Positions 50,045 to 59,681 are shown, numbered from the stretch's first letter. The stretch: 64,000 nucleotides of DNA from Nocardiopsis sp. YSL2 (GCF_030555055.1 NZ_JAMOAO010000001.1:62001-126000), one strand, 5' to 3'. Program-made: numbers and translations. The notes: a model not told the origin generated them from the sequence alone.

Positions 50045-50137
50045 CGGGGAGCCTCCGTGGGGGGAAGGGGGGCGAGGGGGGTACATGCGACCGGGCCGCC
50101 CCCGGTCCTGCGGTGGCGGCCCGGTCGTGGAAGAAAC

Positions 50138-51382
50138 TCAGGGACGCAGGAGGACCGGGAGCTCCTTGAGGCTGTTGACGATGATGGAGGGGTGGTTGGC
50201 GAGCTCCTGGTCGGGCACGGCCAGGCGCAGGTCCGGGTAGCGCTCGAAGAGCATGGGCAGGGCGATCTGGCCCTCCATCCGGGCCAGGGCGGCGCCGGGG
50301 CACACGTGCGGGCCGTAGCCGAAGGACATGTGCCGGCCCTGGGAGCGGGTGAGGTCGAACGCGGCGGGGTGGGGGTCCTCACCGTGCTCGGCGCGGTCGC
50401 GGCTGATCGCCCCGTAGGAGACCATCAGGGCCTCGCCCTTGGCGATGACCGTGTCCCCGACCTCGATGTCCTCGGTGGCGAAGCGGAAGATCATGTTGGA
50501 GGTGGGCGGATCGTAGCGCAGCACCTCCTCGACCACCGTGTCCCAGCCGACTTTGCCCTCCTTGACCAGGGCGAACTGGGCGGGGTGGGCGAGCAGGGCG
50601 CGGACCGCGTTGCACAGCAGGTTGACCGTGGTCTCGTGGCCGGCCGCCACGGTCACCTGGAGGGTGCCCCGCACCTCCAGGTCGGTGAGGGCGTCGCCGT
50701 CCTCACCCGCCTGGAGGAGCTCGGTCGTGAGGTCGTCACCGGGCTCGGCGCGCTTGGCCGCGATCATGTCGTCGTAGTACTGCTCCAGCTCCGCGTACAC
50801 GCGCATGAACTCCTCCGGCCCGGTGACCGAGGAGAAGAACTTCACGTACATGTCGCGCAGGTAGGGGAACTCCGAGGGGGCCACCCCGTACAGCTCGCCG
50901 ATGACGCTCATCGGCAGCCGGAACGCGAACTCCGACTTCAGGTCCAGGGGACGGTCGGCGGCCGGCTCCATCGCGTCGAGCAGCTCGGTGGTGAGTTCGT
51001 GGATGCGGGGCCGCAGCCGTTCCACCGTGCGGGCGGAGAAGGCCTTGGCGGTGAGCAGGCGCAGCCGGCGGTGCTCCGCCCCGTCGGTGCCCAGCAGGTT
51101 GGTGGGGGTGGGCGGGATGGTGCTCAGCAGCGGCCAGCTCTGCGAGATCCGGCCGTTCTGGAAGTCGTCCCAGTGCGCGACGTCCTTGACCAGTCGGCTG
51201 TCGGTGAGCAGCGCGCGGGCGGTCTCGTGGTGGGTGACGCCCCAGGCGGTCACACCCTCGGGGAACTCCACCCGGGTCAGCGGGCCCGCCGCGTACAGCG
51301 CCTCGCGTTCGGCGGGCAGGTCGGTGACGTAGGGGTCCAGGACGAAGGCGCCGCCGGAGCCGTGCTGCACGGGACAGGACAT
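50138..51382 (-). CDS. Cytochrome P450, CYP154-like (conservon P450, pair 2)
   Basis: A 414-aa paralogue of the protein at 47571-48815, starting MSCPVQHGSGG. I helix VTVAAGHETTVNL, ExxR in EEVLRYDPP, heme loop SFGYGPHVCPGAALAR. The ATG is fused to the stop of the CYP157-like gene (TGATG), as in pair 1. Confidence 0.9.
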   Translation of the reverse strand: MSCPVQHGSGGAFVLDPYVTDLPAEREALYAAGPLTRVEFPEGVTAWGVTHHETARALLTDSRLVKDVAHWDDFQNGRISQSWPLLSTIPPTPTNLLGTDGAEHRRLRLLTAKAFSARTVERLRPRIHELTTELLDAMEPAADRPLDLKSEFAFRLPMSVIGELYGVAPSEFPYLRDMYVKFFSSVTGPEEFMRVYAELEQYYDDMIAAKRAEPGDDLTTELLQAGEDGDALTDLEVRGTLQVTVAAGHETTVNLLCNAVRALLAHPAQFALVKEGKVGWDTVVEEVLRYDPPTSNMIFRFATEDIEVGDTVIAKGEALMVSYGAISRDRAEHGEDPHPAAFDLTRSQGRHMSFGYGPHVCPGAALARMEGQIALPMLFERYPDLRLAVPDQELANHPSIIVNSLKELPVLLRP

Positions 51383-52599
51383 CAGGTGTCTCCTCGGGGT
51401 GGGGCGGGGGTGAAGGTGACGGGGAGCGAGGCGACGCCGCGGACCCAGGGAGAGGGGCGCCAGCGCAGCTCCGCGGCGGGGACGGCCAGTTCGAGGTCGG
51501 GCAACCGGTCCATGAGCACCTCGATCCCGGTCACGGCGATCGTCTCCGCGATCTCCCGCGCCGGGAAGGGGCAGCCGTGCTCTCCGTGGGAGAAGGACAG
51601 GTGGGCGTGGTTGCCCTGGCGGCCCGGGCCGTGCACACCCTGGTGGACGCGCTGGTCGTGGTTGGCCCCGGCCAGCCCCAGGAGCAGCAGGTCGCCCTGG
51701 CGGATGAGCCGGCCGCCCAGCTCCACGTCGTGGGCGGCGAAGCGGCCCGCCTGGATCTGGGTGGGGGTGTCCTCCCACAGGGCCTCGTTGAGGGCCTCGC
51801 GTGCGCTTCGGCGGGCGCCCGCGATGGAGTCGGCGAAGCGGTCGTCGGTGAGCATCAGGCGCAGGGCGTTGCCGAGCCACTCGCCGGTGGGCTGGTTCCC
51901 GCCGCCGAGCATCACGATCAGCTCCGGGACCAGCTCCTCGTCGGTGAAGGCCGCGGGGTGCCCGATCATCCGGGAGACGACGTCGTTGCCGGGGGACGCA
52001 CGGCGTTCGGCGACCAGTCCGGCCATGGCCGCCATGAGCGCGCGCTGGGCGTCCATCGCCGCGGGGCCGCCGTCGATCATGGTGGTCATGTCGGAGGCGA
52101 GGGCGCCGCCCTGGTCGTCGTCGAGTCCGTACATCCAGCTCAGGACGAGGGCCGGCAGCCGCGCGGTGTAGGCGGCCCGCAGGTCGGCTCCCGTGGAGCC
52201 GCAGAACTCGTCGACGAGCCGGTCCGCCAGCCGCGTGGCGACCGTGCGCAGCTCGTGGGGGTCCACCCCGGCCAGGGCGTCGCTGATCGCCCCCGCCCGG
52301 CGCCGGTGCTCCTCCCCCTCGGAGTAGAGGACGGTGGGCAGCTGCATGACCAGCGGGAGCAGGGGCCAGTCGTCGGGGACCTTCGGCCAGGCGTTCCAGC
52401 GCCGCGAGCTGCGGGCGAAGACCGCGGGGTCGTTCACCACGTGGTGGACCTCGCGGTAGCCGATGACCAGCCAGGCGGGGACGTCGCCCTCCATCAGCAC
52501 CGGGACGACCGGCCCGTGCTGGGCGCGCATCTCCCGGTACAGGCCCGTGGGGTCGGTCTGGAAACGCGGTCCGTAGAGGTGGACCGGGCAGTCGTTCAC
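51382..52599 (-). CDS. Cytochrome P450, CYP157-like without ExxR (pair 2)
   Basis: A 405-aa paralogue of the protein at 48815-50044. Heme loop FSHGEHGCPFPAREIA, I helix MLGGGNQPTGEW, K helix ALNEALWED (ExxW instead of ExxR). The GTG start overlaps the stop of the conservon GTPase gene (GTGA), so it is the first P450 of the operon. Confidence 0.87.
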   Translation of the reverse strand: MNDCPVHLYGPRFQTDPTGLYREMRAQHGPVVPVLMEGDVPAWLVIGYREVHHVVNDPAVFARSSRRWNAWPKVPDDWPLLPLVMQLPTVLYSEGEEHRRRAGAISDALAGVDPHELRTVATRLADRLVDEFCGSTGADLRAAYTARLPALVLSWMYGLDDDQGGALASDMTTMIDGGPAAMDAQRALMAAMAGLVAERRASPGNDVVSRMIGHPAAFTDEELVPELIVMLGGGNQPTGEWLGNALRLMLTDDRFADSIAGARRSAREALNEALWEDTPTQIQAGRFAAHDVELGGRLIRQGDLLLLGLAGANHDQRVHQGVHGPGRQGNHAHLSFSHGEHGCPFPAREIAETIAVTGIEVLMDRLPDLELAVPAAELRWRPSPWVRGVASLPVTFTPAPPRGDT

Positions 52600-53216
52600 C
52601 TGGAGCCTTCCGTGACGAGGGATCGGACGTGCCGGACCAGCGCGATGAGGACCTGCTTGGCGGAGCCGCGGTCGCGGGCGTCGCAGCGGACCAGGGGGAC
52701 GTTCGGGTCCAGGTCCAGGGCGGAGCGCACGTCGGCGAGTTCGTGGGTGCCCTCGCCGAAGTCGTTGTGGGCGACCACGAAGGGCGTGCCCTGGGCCTCC
52801 AGCCGGTCGATGGCGTAGAAGGAGTCCGCCAGGCGACGGGTGTCGACGAGCACCACGGCGCCCAGGGCCCCGGAGAACAGGCGGTCCCACAGGAACCAGA
52901 ACCGTTCCTGTCCGGGGGCGCCGAAGACGTAGAGGACCGAGGTCGCGTCCAGGGTGATGCGGCCGAAGTCGAAGGCGACGGTGGTGGAGCGCTTGGCCTC
53001 CACACCGTGCAGGTCGTCGACGCCGTCGCCGGCCCGCGTCATCGTCTCCTCGGTGTTGAGGGGGCGGATCTCGCTGACCGAGCGGACGAGGGTGGTCTTG
53101 CCGACTCCGAAGCCGCCGACGACGGCGATCTTGAGCGCCTGCTCCGCGGTCGCCAGGAGCGGCACGGGTGCCGCGTCGGGTGCGGGCGAGGGGGGTTCAG
53201 AGGTTGTGGAGTGCAA
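52596..53216 (-). CDS. cvnD: Conservon GTP/ATP-binding protein CvnD
   Basis: A 206-aa small P-loop NTPase with Walker A VVGGFGVGKTTLVRSVS and a switch-like VFGAPGQERFWFLWD. It is the fourth protein of the conservon complex at the inner membrane. A TTG start at 53216 lies inside the end of cvnC (20-base overlap). Confidence 0.9.
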   Translation of the reverse strand: MHSTTSEPPSPAPDAAPVPLLATAEQALKIAVVGGFGVGKTTLVRSVSEIRPLNTEETMTRAGDGVDDLHGVEAKRSTTVAFDFGRITLDATSVLYVFGAPGQERFWFLWDRLFSGALGAVVLVDTRRLADSFYAIDRLEAQGTPFVVAHNDFGEGTHELADVRSALDLDPNVPLVRCDARDRGSAKQVLIALVRHVRSLVTEGSR

Positions 53217-53559
53217 CGAGCACCTTCTCCAACACGTCCGGGGAGGCCAGGGGCTTGGCCGGCGAAGGGGCCGGCCTGGGGTGGCGGGCGGTGACCCGGC
53301 CCGAGTCCAGGAGGTCGGTGAGCAGGATCCGCACGACCGCCACCGGCAGGTGCAGGTGCGCGGAGATCTCCACGACCGCCATCGGGCCGGCCCCGCACAT
53401 CCGCAGGATCTCGGCGTGCTCGGACTGCATCCCGGGCGCGGGCTCGCTCTCGGCCACGATGAGGGTGACCGCGTCCAGGGACTCGTCGGCCCCCGCGCTG
53501 CGCCCGGAGGTGATGACGTAGAGGCGGTCGGGCGCCTCCTGCCGGTGCGAGCGCCTCAT
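53197..53559 (-). CDS. cvnC: Conservon DUF742 protein CvnC
   Basis: A 120-aa DUF742 protein with RLYVITSGRS and the helix-turn-helix-like HAEILRMCGAGPMAVVEISA and HLHLPVAVVRILLTDL. Its ATG overlaps the stop of cvnB (ATGA). Confidence 0.9.
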   Translation of the reverse strand: MRRSHRQEAPDRLYVITSGRSAGADESLDAVTLIVAESEPAPGMQSEHAEILRMCGAGPMAVVEISAHLHLPVAVVRILLTDLLDSGRVTARHPRPAPSPAKPLASPDVLEKVLVALHNL

Positions 53560-53966
53560 ACCGACCCGGTGGCGGCGCGGGGCGGGGTGGTCAGGTGCTC
53601 GCCCATCTGCTCGACGAGCTCGTTCATGTTGTGCCCGACCAGGCCCGGCTCGGCCTCCTCGGAGGTGATGACCGCCAGGTGGGCGCCGTGCCCGGCCTCG
53701 ACGATGAACAGCAGCCCGCCGTAGAACTCGGCCATGGCCTGGCGGACACCGCCCGCGCCGGCGCCGGCTCCGAACTCCACCGACGCGCTGTGGGCCAGGC
53801 TCTGCACACCGGCGGCGATCGCCGCGAGGTGGTCGGCGGCGTCCTTGTCCAGGCTGGCGCTGTGGCACAGCTTGAGGCCGTCACGCGAGAGCACCAGGGC
53901 GTGGCGGGCCCCGGGCGTTCGCTCCAGCAGCCCTTCGAGCAGCCAGGTCAACGTGTCAAGGTTCAT
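53556..53966 (-). CDS. cvnB: Conservon roadblock/LC7 protein CvnB
   Basis: A 136-aa roadblock/LC7-fold protein (WLLEGLLERTPGARHALVLS, LAAIAAGVQSLAHSA). It likely regulates the CvnD GTPase and binds CvnA. Start TGATG-coupled to cvnA. Confidence 0.9.
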   Translation of the reverse strand: MNLDTLTWLLEGLLERTPGARHALVLSRDGLKLCHSASLDKDAADHLAAIAAGVQSLAHSASVEFGAGAGAGGVRQAMAEFYGGLLFIVEAGHGAHLAVITSEEAEPGLVGHNMNELVEQMGEHLTTPPRAATGSV

Positions 53967-55372
53967 CAGGCGTCCTTCGATGATCCGTTCGGGTCCTGGC
54001 CGCGTACCGCCGAGCGGAACGCACCGAAGCCCTTCGTCGGGGTGGTGGGGCCGGAGTCGGCAGGGGCGGGCCTGGCCTTCTCCGCGGCGGCGAGGGTCAT
54101 CCCGCGGCGTCGCTGGGGGAGCCCGGTCTCCGCTTTCTCCTCACCGTGCGCCGCGGGGGGCGCGGACGGCGTGGTCTCGGGGTCGGCGCCGGCTCCCGCC
54201 GCGGCCCCGGGGGAGGCGGACGCGGGAGGGGCTGCGATGCCGGGGGTGGTGGCCGGGGCCTGGTCGATGCGGGGCCGGGGCAGGGGTTTGATGAGCTTCT
54301 GGGGCAGGAGCAGGACCACGGCGGTGCCGCCGCGGGAGGAGGAGCGGAAGGACACCGACAGCCCATAGCGCTGCGCGAGCTGGCCCACGACCGCCAGACC
54401 GAGCCGTGTTCCGGAGATGGTGGCCAGGTCCAGCCCGGACTCGACGGTCCGGCGGGCCCGTTCGAGGGCCTCCTCGCCCATGACCAGGCCCCCGTCCTCG
54501 ACCATCACGGCGATCCCGGCCTGGACCTCCTCCACGTGGACGTGGACCTCCGAGGTGGGCGGTGAGAACCGGGCGGCGTTGTCCAGGATCTCCGCCAGGC
54601 AGTGCACCACGCCCTCCGCGGCGAAGCCCGCCACCGCCTGGGTGCACACGTTGTGCACCCGCACGCGCCGGTAGTCGCCGATGCGCCCCATCGCGCCGCG
54701 CACGATGCTCTCCATGCCGATGGCCCGTCCCCAGCGGCGGCCCGACCGGGCCCCCGTGAGCACCGCGATGCTGTCCGCGATCCGGCCGACCTGGGCGGTG
54801 CTGTGGTCCAGGTGCATCAGGTCGCCCAGGACGTCGTCACCGGACCCGCCGCCGTCACCGTGGCGCTCCTGCATCCGCCGAAGGTCGGCGAGCATCGTGG
54901 TGGACAGTGCCTGGACCCGCCCGGCAGCAGTGGCGCAGGCGACCATGGCCGACGCGCGGCGGCGCTCGGCCGCCGCGATCTGCGCCGCCACCGCTTCCAG
55001 TACGGCCCGCCCTCCGGGGTCGCCCGGGGCCGGAACGCGGTGCAGAGCGGTCTCGGCCGAGTCGCCCTGGCGCAGCCGTTCGGCCAGCCGCGGCAGGTGG
55101 TCCTCGGCCAGCGCGGCGGTGTCGGCGCGCAGCCCGGCGATGGCGTCGGCCAGCTCGCGGACGCGGCGGTCGCGGCGGTTGAGGACCAGGGCCAGCACGA
55201 CCAGAGACGCCAGAGCGGCCACGGAGGCGACCAGGACGGGGACGGATCCGGCGGGGGGCACCGCCCACAGGGCCCAGGCCCACAGGGGCAGGCTCACGAG
55301 CGGAAGGTACAGCCAACCCGGGACGGCCAGCCGTGAGAGGGCGGTGCCGGGGTGTGGGGGGATGTCAGTCAT
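53966..55372 (-). CDS. cvnA: Conservon sensor histidine kinase-like CvnA
   Basis: A 468-aa protein. Two N-terminal membrane helices (about 18-65), a cytoplasmic region with an H-box-like LMHLDHSTAQVGRIADSIAV, and a GHKL ATPase domain with N box EILDNAARFSPP, VEDGGLVMG and LGLAVVGQLAQRYG. The C-terminal ~100 residues are Pro/Ala-rich. First gene of the leftward conservon-P450 operon, eight genes in all with one 93-base gap between the P450 pairs. Confidence 0.9.
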   Translation of the reverse strand: MTDIPPHPGTALSRLAVPGWLYLPLVSLPLWAWALWAVPPAGSVPVLVASVAALASLVVLALVLNRRDRRVRELADAIAGLRADTAALAEDHLPRLAERLRQGDSAETALHRVPAPGDPGGRAVLEAVAAQIAAAERRRASAMVACATAAGRVQALSTTMLADLRRMQERHGDGGGSGDDVLGDLMHLDHSTAQVGRIADSIAVLTGARSGRRWGRAIGMESIVRGAMGRIGDYRRVRVHNVCTQAVAGFAAEGVVHCLAEILDNAARFSPPTSEVHVHVEEVQAGIAVMVEDGGLVMGEEALERARRTVESGLDLATISGTRLGLAVVGQLAQRYGLSVSFRSSSRGGTAVVLLLPQKLIKPLPRPRIDQAPATTPGIAAPPASASPGAAAGAGADPETTPSAPPAAHGEEKAETGLPQRRRGMTLAAAEKARPAPADSGPTTPTKGFGAFRSAVRGQDPNGSSKDA

Positions 55373-55801
55373 CGGATTCCATGTCCTGCCGTTACCGTAC
55401 GGTCACGCGCGGGGCACGCCGAAGGTCACGGCCCGCGTGCCGGAGTGCGCCGAAAGAAAAGACAGAATGGCCTTAACCTGCGCTTTTCAGCACACGGAGA
55501 TTTAACCTACCACCAGTCGACACAAGCGTCACGTCCGTGCAATCACCGAGGAATTCGCCGGGGCGGTGCCCGACGGCAGGCCTGTGGCCTCCGGACATCC
55601 ACGCGACCGACACCCGATCGGACCAAACCCGGCGATCTGCACAAAAAGGCCCGGAGGGGCACCGGAGAGCACAACGTGAACTGCGAAGACACCACGAAAT
55701 CGCGGTCGCGCACGGGCCGACGGGCCGGCTTTGGTACGTTGTCGCGGCGAGGACGGGGCGACCCCGAGGTGGCCGGACGAGGTTCGACCTCAGGTCAGTG
55801 G
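55373..55801. other. Divergent intergenic region cvnA / rbpA
   Basis: No gene recognised. It must hold the conservon promoter (leftward). Open frames across it are compositional. Confidence 0.4.
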
Positions 55802-55827
55802 GGAATCTTGACGTGGAACGACGCGTT
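55802..55827 (+). promoter_or_regulatory. Sigma-R-type promoter of rbpA
   Basis: GGAAT (55802-55806), an 18-base spacer, and GTT (55825-55827) match the thiol-stress sigma factor SigR consensus of Streptomyces exactly. rbpA of S. coelicolor is a known SigR target. It lies 43 bases before the ATG. Confidence 0.65.
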
Positions 55828-55869
55828 ACACCCCGCGAGACCGCACCAGCGCCTGGAGGCACCCACACG

Positions 55870-56253
55870 ATGGCCGAGCGAGCACTTCGCGGCACACGGC
55901 TCGGGGCGACGAGCTACGAGAACGACCGCAACACCGACCTGGCCCCGCGCCAGGAAGTCACCTACGACTGCACCCGGGGCCACCGCTTCGCGGTCACCTT
56001 CGCGACCGAGGCCGAGATCCCCGCCGAATGGGAGTGCCGCTTCTGCGGCGACCGCGCCCTGCGTCGGGACGGCTCCGGTGAGGAGCCCAAGAACGCCAAG
56101 CCGGTGCGCACCCACTGGGACATGCTGCTGGAGCGCCGGAGCATGGAGGACCTGGAGGAGGTCCTGGCCGAGCGCCTGGCCCTGCTGCGCGCGCGCCGCC
56201 GCGAGGAGGCGGCCAAGGTGGAGGAGCTCGCCAAGCAGCGGCAGAGCGCCTGA
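55870..56253 (+). CDS. rbpA: RNA polymerase-binding protein RbpA
   Basis: A 127-aa protein: N-terminal RALRGTRLGATSYENDRNTD, the zinc-type core with YDCTRGHRF and WECRFCGDRA, and the sigma-interacting end KPVRTHWDMLLERRSMEDLE. RbpA binds RNA polymerase beta and group 1 sigma factors and stabilises the open complex. Confidence 0.95.
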   Translation: MAERALRGTRLGATSYENDRNTDLAPRQEVTYDCTRGHRFAVTFATEAEIPAEWECRFCGDRALRRDGSGEEPKNAKPVRTHWDMLLERRSMEDLEEVLAERLALLRARRREEAAKVEELAKQRQSA

Positions 56254-56268
56254 CACACCTCGACATTC

Positions 56269-56299
56269 GGGGGCGGTGGACATCGTGTCCACCGCCCCC
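56269..56299. terminator. Strong bidirectional hairpin terminator
   Basis: A perfect 14-bp stem (56269-56282 with 56286-56299, GGGGGCGGTGGACA) and a 3-base loop, between the convergent rbpA and HAD genes. No T run, as usual in high-GC actinomycetes. Confidence 0.8.
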
Positions 56300-56318
56300 G
56301 TCGTCTGTGCCGGTCCGG

Positions 56319-57125
56319 CTACACCTGGCCGAAGGGGTCGCGCGTGGCGCCCACCAGGTCCTTGACGGAATCGATCACCCGCGTGGGACGGTAGGGGAAC
56401 ATGTCGGCCGTCTCCCGGCCGGAGATCCCCGAGAGCACCAGGACGGTCTGCAGGCCCGCCTCCAACCCGCTGAGCACGTCGGTGTCCATGCGGTCGCCGA
56501 CCATCAGCGTGTTCTCGGAGTGCGCACCGATCCGCCGCAGCGCCGAACGCATCATGAGCGGGTTGGGCTTGCCCACGAAGTAGGGCCGACGCCCGGTGGC
56601 CTTCTCGATCAGCGCGGCGACCGCGCCGGTGGCCGGAAGCGGGCCCTCCGGGCTGGGGCCGGTCTCGTCGGGGTTGGTGGCGATGAACCGGGCGCCGTTG
56701 CGGACCAGGCGGATCGCCCGGGTGATGGCCTCGAAGCTGTAGGTACGGGTCTCCCCCAGCACCACGTAGTCGGGGTTGCTCTCGGTCATGACGTAGCCGA
56801 CGTTGTGCAGAGCCGTGGTCAGGCCGGACTCGCCCACCACGTAGGCCGTGCCGTTGGGGCGCTGGGTCTGCAGGAACTGGGCGGTGGCCAGCGCCGAGGT
56901 CCAGATGGACTCCTCAGGGATGTCCAGCCCCGTGTTGAGCAAACGTGCGCGCAGGTCGCGCGGGGTGTAGATGGAGTTGTTGGTCAACACCATGAACGGG
57001 ATCCCGTTCTCACGCAGCTCGGCGACCAACGCGTCCGCGCCGGGGATCAGGTGCTGCTCGCGAACGAGCACACCGTCCATGTCGAATAGGTAGTTCCACT
57101 GGTTTTCGTTGCTCACGTGCCCCAT
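56319..57125 (-). CDS. HAD-IIA (NagD-like) phosphatase
   Basis: A 268-aa HAD-IIA hydrolase with [18 protein letters not shown], the cap C2 domain, [13 protein letters not shown] and [13 protein letters not shown]. NagD-type enzymes dephosphorylate small phosphometabolites such as nucleotides and sugar phosphates. ATG 57125; GTG 57116 is equally possible. Confidence 0.87.
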   Translation of the reverse strand: MGHVSNENQWNYLFDMDGVLVREQHLIPGADALVAELRENGIPFMVLTNNSIYTPRDLRARLLNTGLDIPEESIWTSALATAQFLQTQRPNGTAYVVGESGLTTALHNVGYVMTESNPDYVVLGETRTYSFEAITRAIRLVRNGARFIATNPDETGPSPEGPLPATGAVAALIEKATGRRPYFVGKPNPLMMRSALRRIGAHSENTLMVGDRMDTDVLSGLEAGLQTVLVLSGISGRETADMFPYRPTRVIDSVKDLVGATRDPFGQV

Positions 57126-57337
57126 TGTGCCGTCCTGACCTGGGGGCCGCCATTCCTACTCCCGAGTAGTGGTCGGGACTCACACGTGGGCCCGGCGTCC
57201 GGGGCCGCTCCTGGAGCCGTGCGGCGGTCCGCTCGCCGCGGCCTGCGCGCGCCAGAGCCGACCGGAGTGTCCGCCGGTGTGGTGGGGGTCCGCGGTCAGG
57301 CGCCGCCCGCAGCGGCCACGGGGGCTCCGCGGGAGGA

Positions 57338-58084
57338 TCAGACCGGCGGCCAGGGCACCGAGGGCCAGTCGGGCGCCGGGTAGGGGTGCACCCGGTGGTG
57401 GATCAACAGCTCGACCCGACGGCGGACCGCGAAGGCCTCCGGTCCGGTCAGGTGACGCTCCAGTTCGGCGGACAACGCGCTCGCCGGGTTCCGGAGTGCG
57501 TCGTGCACTCCCTCCAGCGCCTCCAGTGCGTCATCGCCGAGCGGCTGGCCCTGCCACTGCCACAGCACGGTGCGCAGCTTGTACTCCTCGGCGAAGGACA
57601 CGCCGTGGTCGCACCCGTAGAGGTGTCCCCCGGGTGTGGGCAGCAGGTGGCCGATCTTGCGGTCGGAGTTGTTGATGACCGCGTCGAAGACCGCCATCCG
57701 CCGCAGGTCGCGGTTGTCGGTCTCGCGGGACAGGGCGACGAGGTCGACGGTGGTGTCACCGTGGACCCACAGCTGCACCATGCCCTCACCGAAGGGGCCG
57801 TCCCGGTGGACGGTGGGGGGCACGACCGACCAACCCAGGGCCTCGGAGACGGCGTAGGCCGACACCTCGCGGCCCGCCAGGGTGCCGTCGGGGAAGTCCC
57901 ACAGCGGGCGCTCCCCGGCCACCGGCTTGTACACGCACGCGGCCGAGCGGGCCCCGTCCGACACCGTGCAGTACAGCGTGGCGTTGGAGGCCGCGGTCAG
58001 CCGCCCCTCCACGGTGAGTTCGCCCGTGCGCACCAGGTCCAGGCCCAGATCGGGGGTCAGCCCTTCGAAGGCGTCAGCGGTCAT
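57338..58084 (-). CDS. TIGR03843 family (PI3/4-kinase-like fold) protein
   Basis: A 248-aa protein of the actinobacterial TIGR03843 type: ACVYKPVAGERPLWDFPDGT (nucleotide-loop region), VFDAVINNSDRKIGHLL and YGCDHGVSF. The lysine, N-x-x-D-R-K and D-H-G parts resemble a phosphatidylinositol-kinase-like ATP site. Function unknown. The usual actinobacterial chain is this gene, DUF3090 and a TIGR03848 phosphatase, which is the order seen here. Confidence 0.85.
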   Translation of the reverse strand: MTADAFEGLTPDLGLDLVRTGELTVEGRLTAASNATLYCTVSDGARSAACVYKPVAGERPLWDFPDGTLAGREVSAYAVSEALGWSVVPPTVHRDGPFGEGMVQLWVHGDTTVDLVALSRETDNRDLRRMAVFDAVINNSDRKIGHLLPTPGGHLYGCDHGVSFAEEYKLRTVLWQWQGQPLGDDALEALEGVHDALRNPASALSAELERHLTGPEAFAVRRRVELLIHHRVHPYPAPDWPSVPWPPV

Positions 58085-58091
58085 GGGCGCC

Positions 58092-58673
58092 TCAGACGAG
58101 GCGGTCCGGCCGGTAGCCGTTCTGCCGGGCGCAGATGTGGCCGTTGGGATCCAGGGGCCGACCGCACAGCGGGCAGTCGGGGCGGCCCGCGGAGACGACC
58201 TTGAGCGCCCGCCCCGCGAACGCGCGCGCGGCCCCCGGAGTGAGGTAGACGCGCAGGACGTCCCGGTGCGCGGGAGCGTCCTCGGCGAAGACCTCCAGCT
58301 CCTCGTCGTCGTCCTCGACGTCGTCATCGCCCGCGGTCTCGTCGAGCTCCTGGGCCTCGATGATCACCCGCGCGGCCTCGGCGTCCCAGGCCAGGGCCAG
58401 GGTGCCCACGCGGAAGTCCTGCTCGATGGGCTGCTCCAGCGGAGCGTCGTCCTCAGGCGGGGCGGTCTCGTCGGGCGGCGCGCCGAATCGGCGGTGCACC
58501 TCTTCCAGTAGTTCCTCGATCCGGGTCGCCAACGCCTCGACCTGGGCTTTCTCGAGGACGACGCTGGTGATGCGGCCTTCCCCCACGGCCTGCAGGAAGA
58601 AGGTGCGGTCTCCCGGCTGGCCCACGGTTCCGGCGACGAACCGGTCCGGCGGATTGAACTGGAATACGGGCAT
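58092..58673 (-). CDS. DUF3090 (TIGR03847) protein
   Basis: A 193-aa protein starting MPVFQFNPPDRFVAGTVGQP, with an acidic middle (about 110-135) and a C-terminal CPLCGRPLDPNGHICAR zinc-ribbon-like motif. Conserved in actinobacteria; function unknown. Eight bases from the downstream TIGR03843 gene. Confidence 0.88.
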   Translation of the reverse strand: MPVFQFNPPDRFVAGTVGQPGDRTFFLQAVGEGRITSVVLEKAQVEALATRIEELLEEVHRRFGAPPDETAPPEDDAPLEQPIEQDFRVGTLALAWDAEAARVIIEAQELDETAGDDDVEDDDEELEVFAEDAPAHRDVLRVYLTPGAARAFAGRALKVVSAGRPDCPLCGRPLDPNGHICARQNGYRPDRLV

Positions 58674-58835
58674 GCCAAGCACCTTAAGGGATAGCCGTGT
58701 CAGGACGCGAAAACCGCGGACACAGCAGGGCGTCCGCCCTTGACACCAACTCTAGTCGAGGCCTCCGGCCCGGGTCCGACGGCGCTCCCCCACCGCGCAC
58801 GTGCGACGACGACCGATCGCTCCGGCGTCCGCGCC

Positions 58836-59681
58836 TCAGGCGGTCTCGTCCGCTCCGCCGCCCGCGCCGCCGCCGACCGCGGCGTCCCCACGGGCCTCGG
58901 CCCGGGTGGGCAGGCCCGCGACCAGGCTCTCCCCGGTGTCGTTGAGCACGTTCAGGAACGGCCGCGTCCGGGTGTAGGTGATCGACGTCACCGAGCCCGG
59001 GTCCACCCGCAACCGCTGGAACATGTCCAGGTGCATGCCCAGGGCGTCGGCCACGATCGCCTTGATGATGTCGCCGTGGCTGCACACCGCGTACACCGGC
59101 GGCGGCCCCTCGCCCCCGGCGGCGTCGTGCTCCTGGAGCAGGCGGGTGTTCCAGTCCCGTACCGCGGCCACGGCCCGCGCGGAGGAGGCCGCCAGCGACT
59201 CCCCTCCCGGGAAGCGGGCGGCGCTGGGGTGGTCCTGGACCACCCGCCAGAGCGGCTCCTCGGCCAGGTCGGACAGGTTCCGGCCGGTCCAGCTCCCGTA
59301 GTCGCACTCGATGAAGCGCTCGTCGGTGGTGACGGCGGTGTCCAGGTGCAGGGCGATCGCCTGCGCGGTCTCCTGACAGCGTTCCAGCGGGCTGGAGACC
59401 AGCGCGGCCGGGCGCAGGCCGCTCAGCCGGTGGGCCGCGTCGGCCGCCTGGCCCCGGCCGGTGTCGTTGAGGTGCAGCCCCGGGGCCCGCCCGGCCAGGC
59501 GGGGTCCGGTGGCGTCGGTCATACCGTGCCGGATCAGCAGCAGCGTGATCGCGGCGGGCGGAGGCGGAGCGGGCCGCGCGGACGCCGCGGAAGGCTGCGG
59601 TTCGGGGGCGGTCGGCCGGTCAGCGGGAGGGGGCGCCGCGGCCGCGGAGGACGCGCTCTGGGGTGCCGTGGATGTCGCCAT
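58836..59681 (-). CDS. Histidine phosphatase (TIGR03848/MSMEG_4193-like)
   Basis: A 281-aa protein with a low-complexity Ala/Pro N terminus (~45 residues) followed by the phosphatase core LLLIRHGMTDATG, SSPLERCQETAQAIA, ERFIECDYGSW and CSHGDIIKAIVAD. The RHG histidine, the Arg pair and the second His are all present. Typically paired with DUF3090. Confidence 0.87.
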   Translation of the reverse strand: MATSTAPQSASSAAAAPPPADRPTAPEPQPSAASARPAPPPPAAITLLLIRHGMTDATGPRLAGRAPGLHLNDTGRGQAADAAHRLSGLRPAALVSSPLERCQETAQAIALHLDTAVTTDERFIECDYGSWTGRNLSDLAEEPLWRVVQDHPSAARFPGGESLAASSARAVAAVRDWNTRLLQEHDAAGGEGPPPVYAVCSHGDIIKAIVADALGMHLDMFQRLRVDPGSVTSITYTRTRPFLNVLNDTGESLVAGLPTRAEARGDAAVGGGAGGGADETA

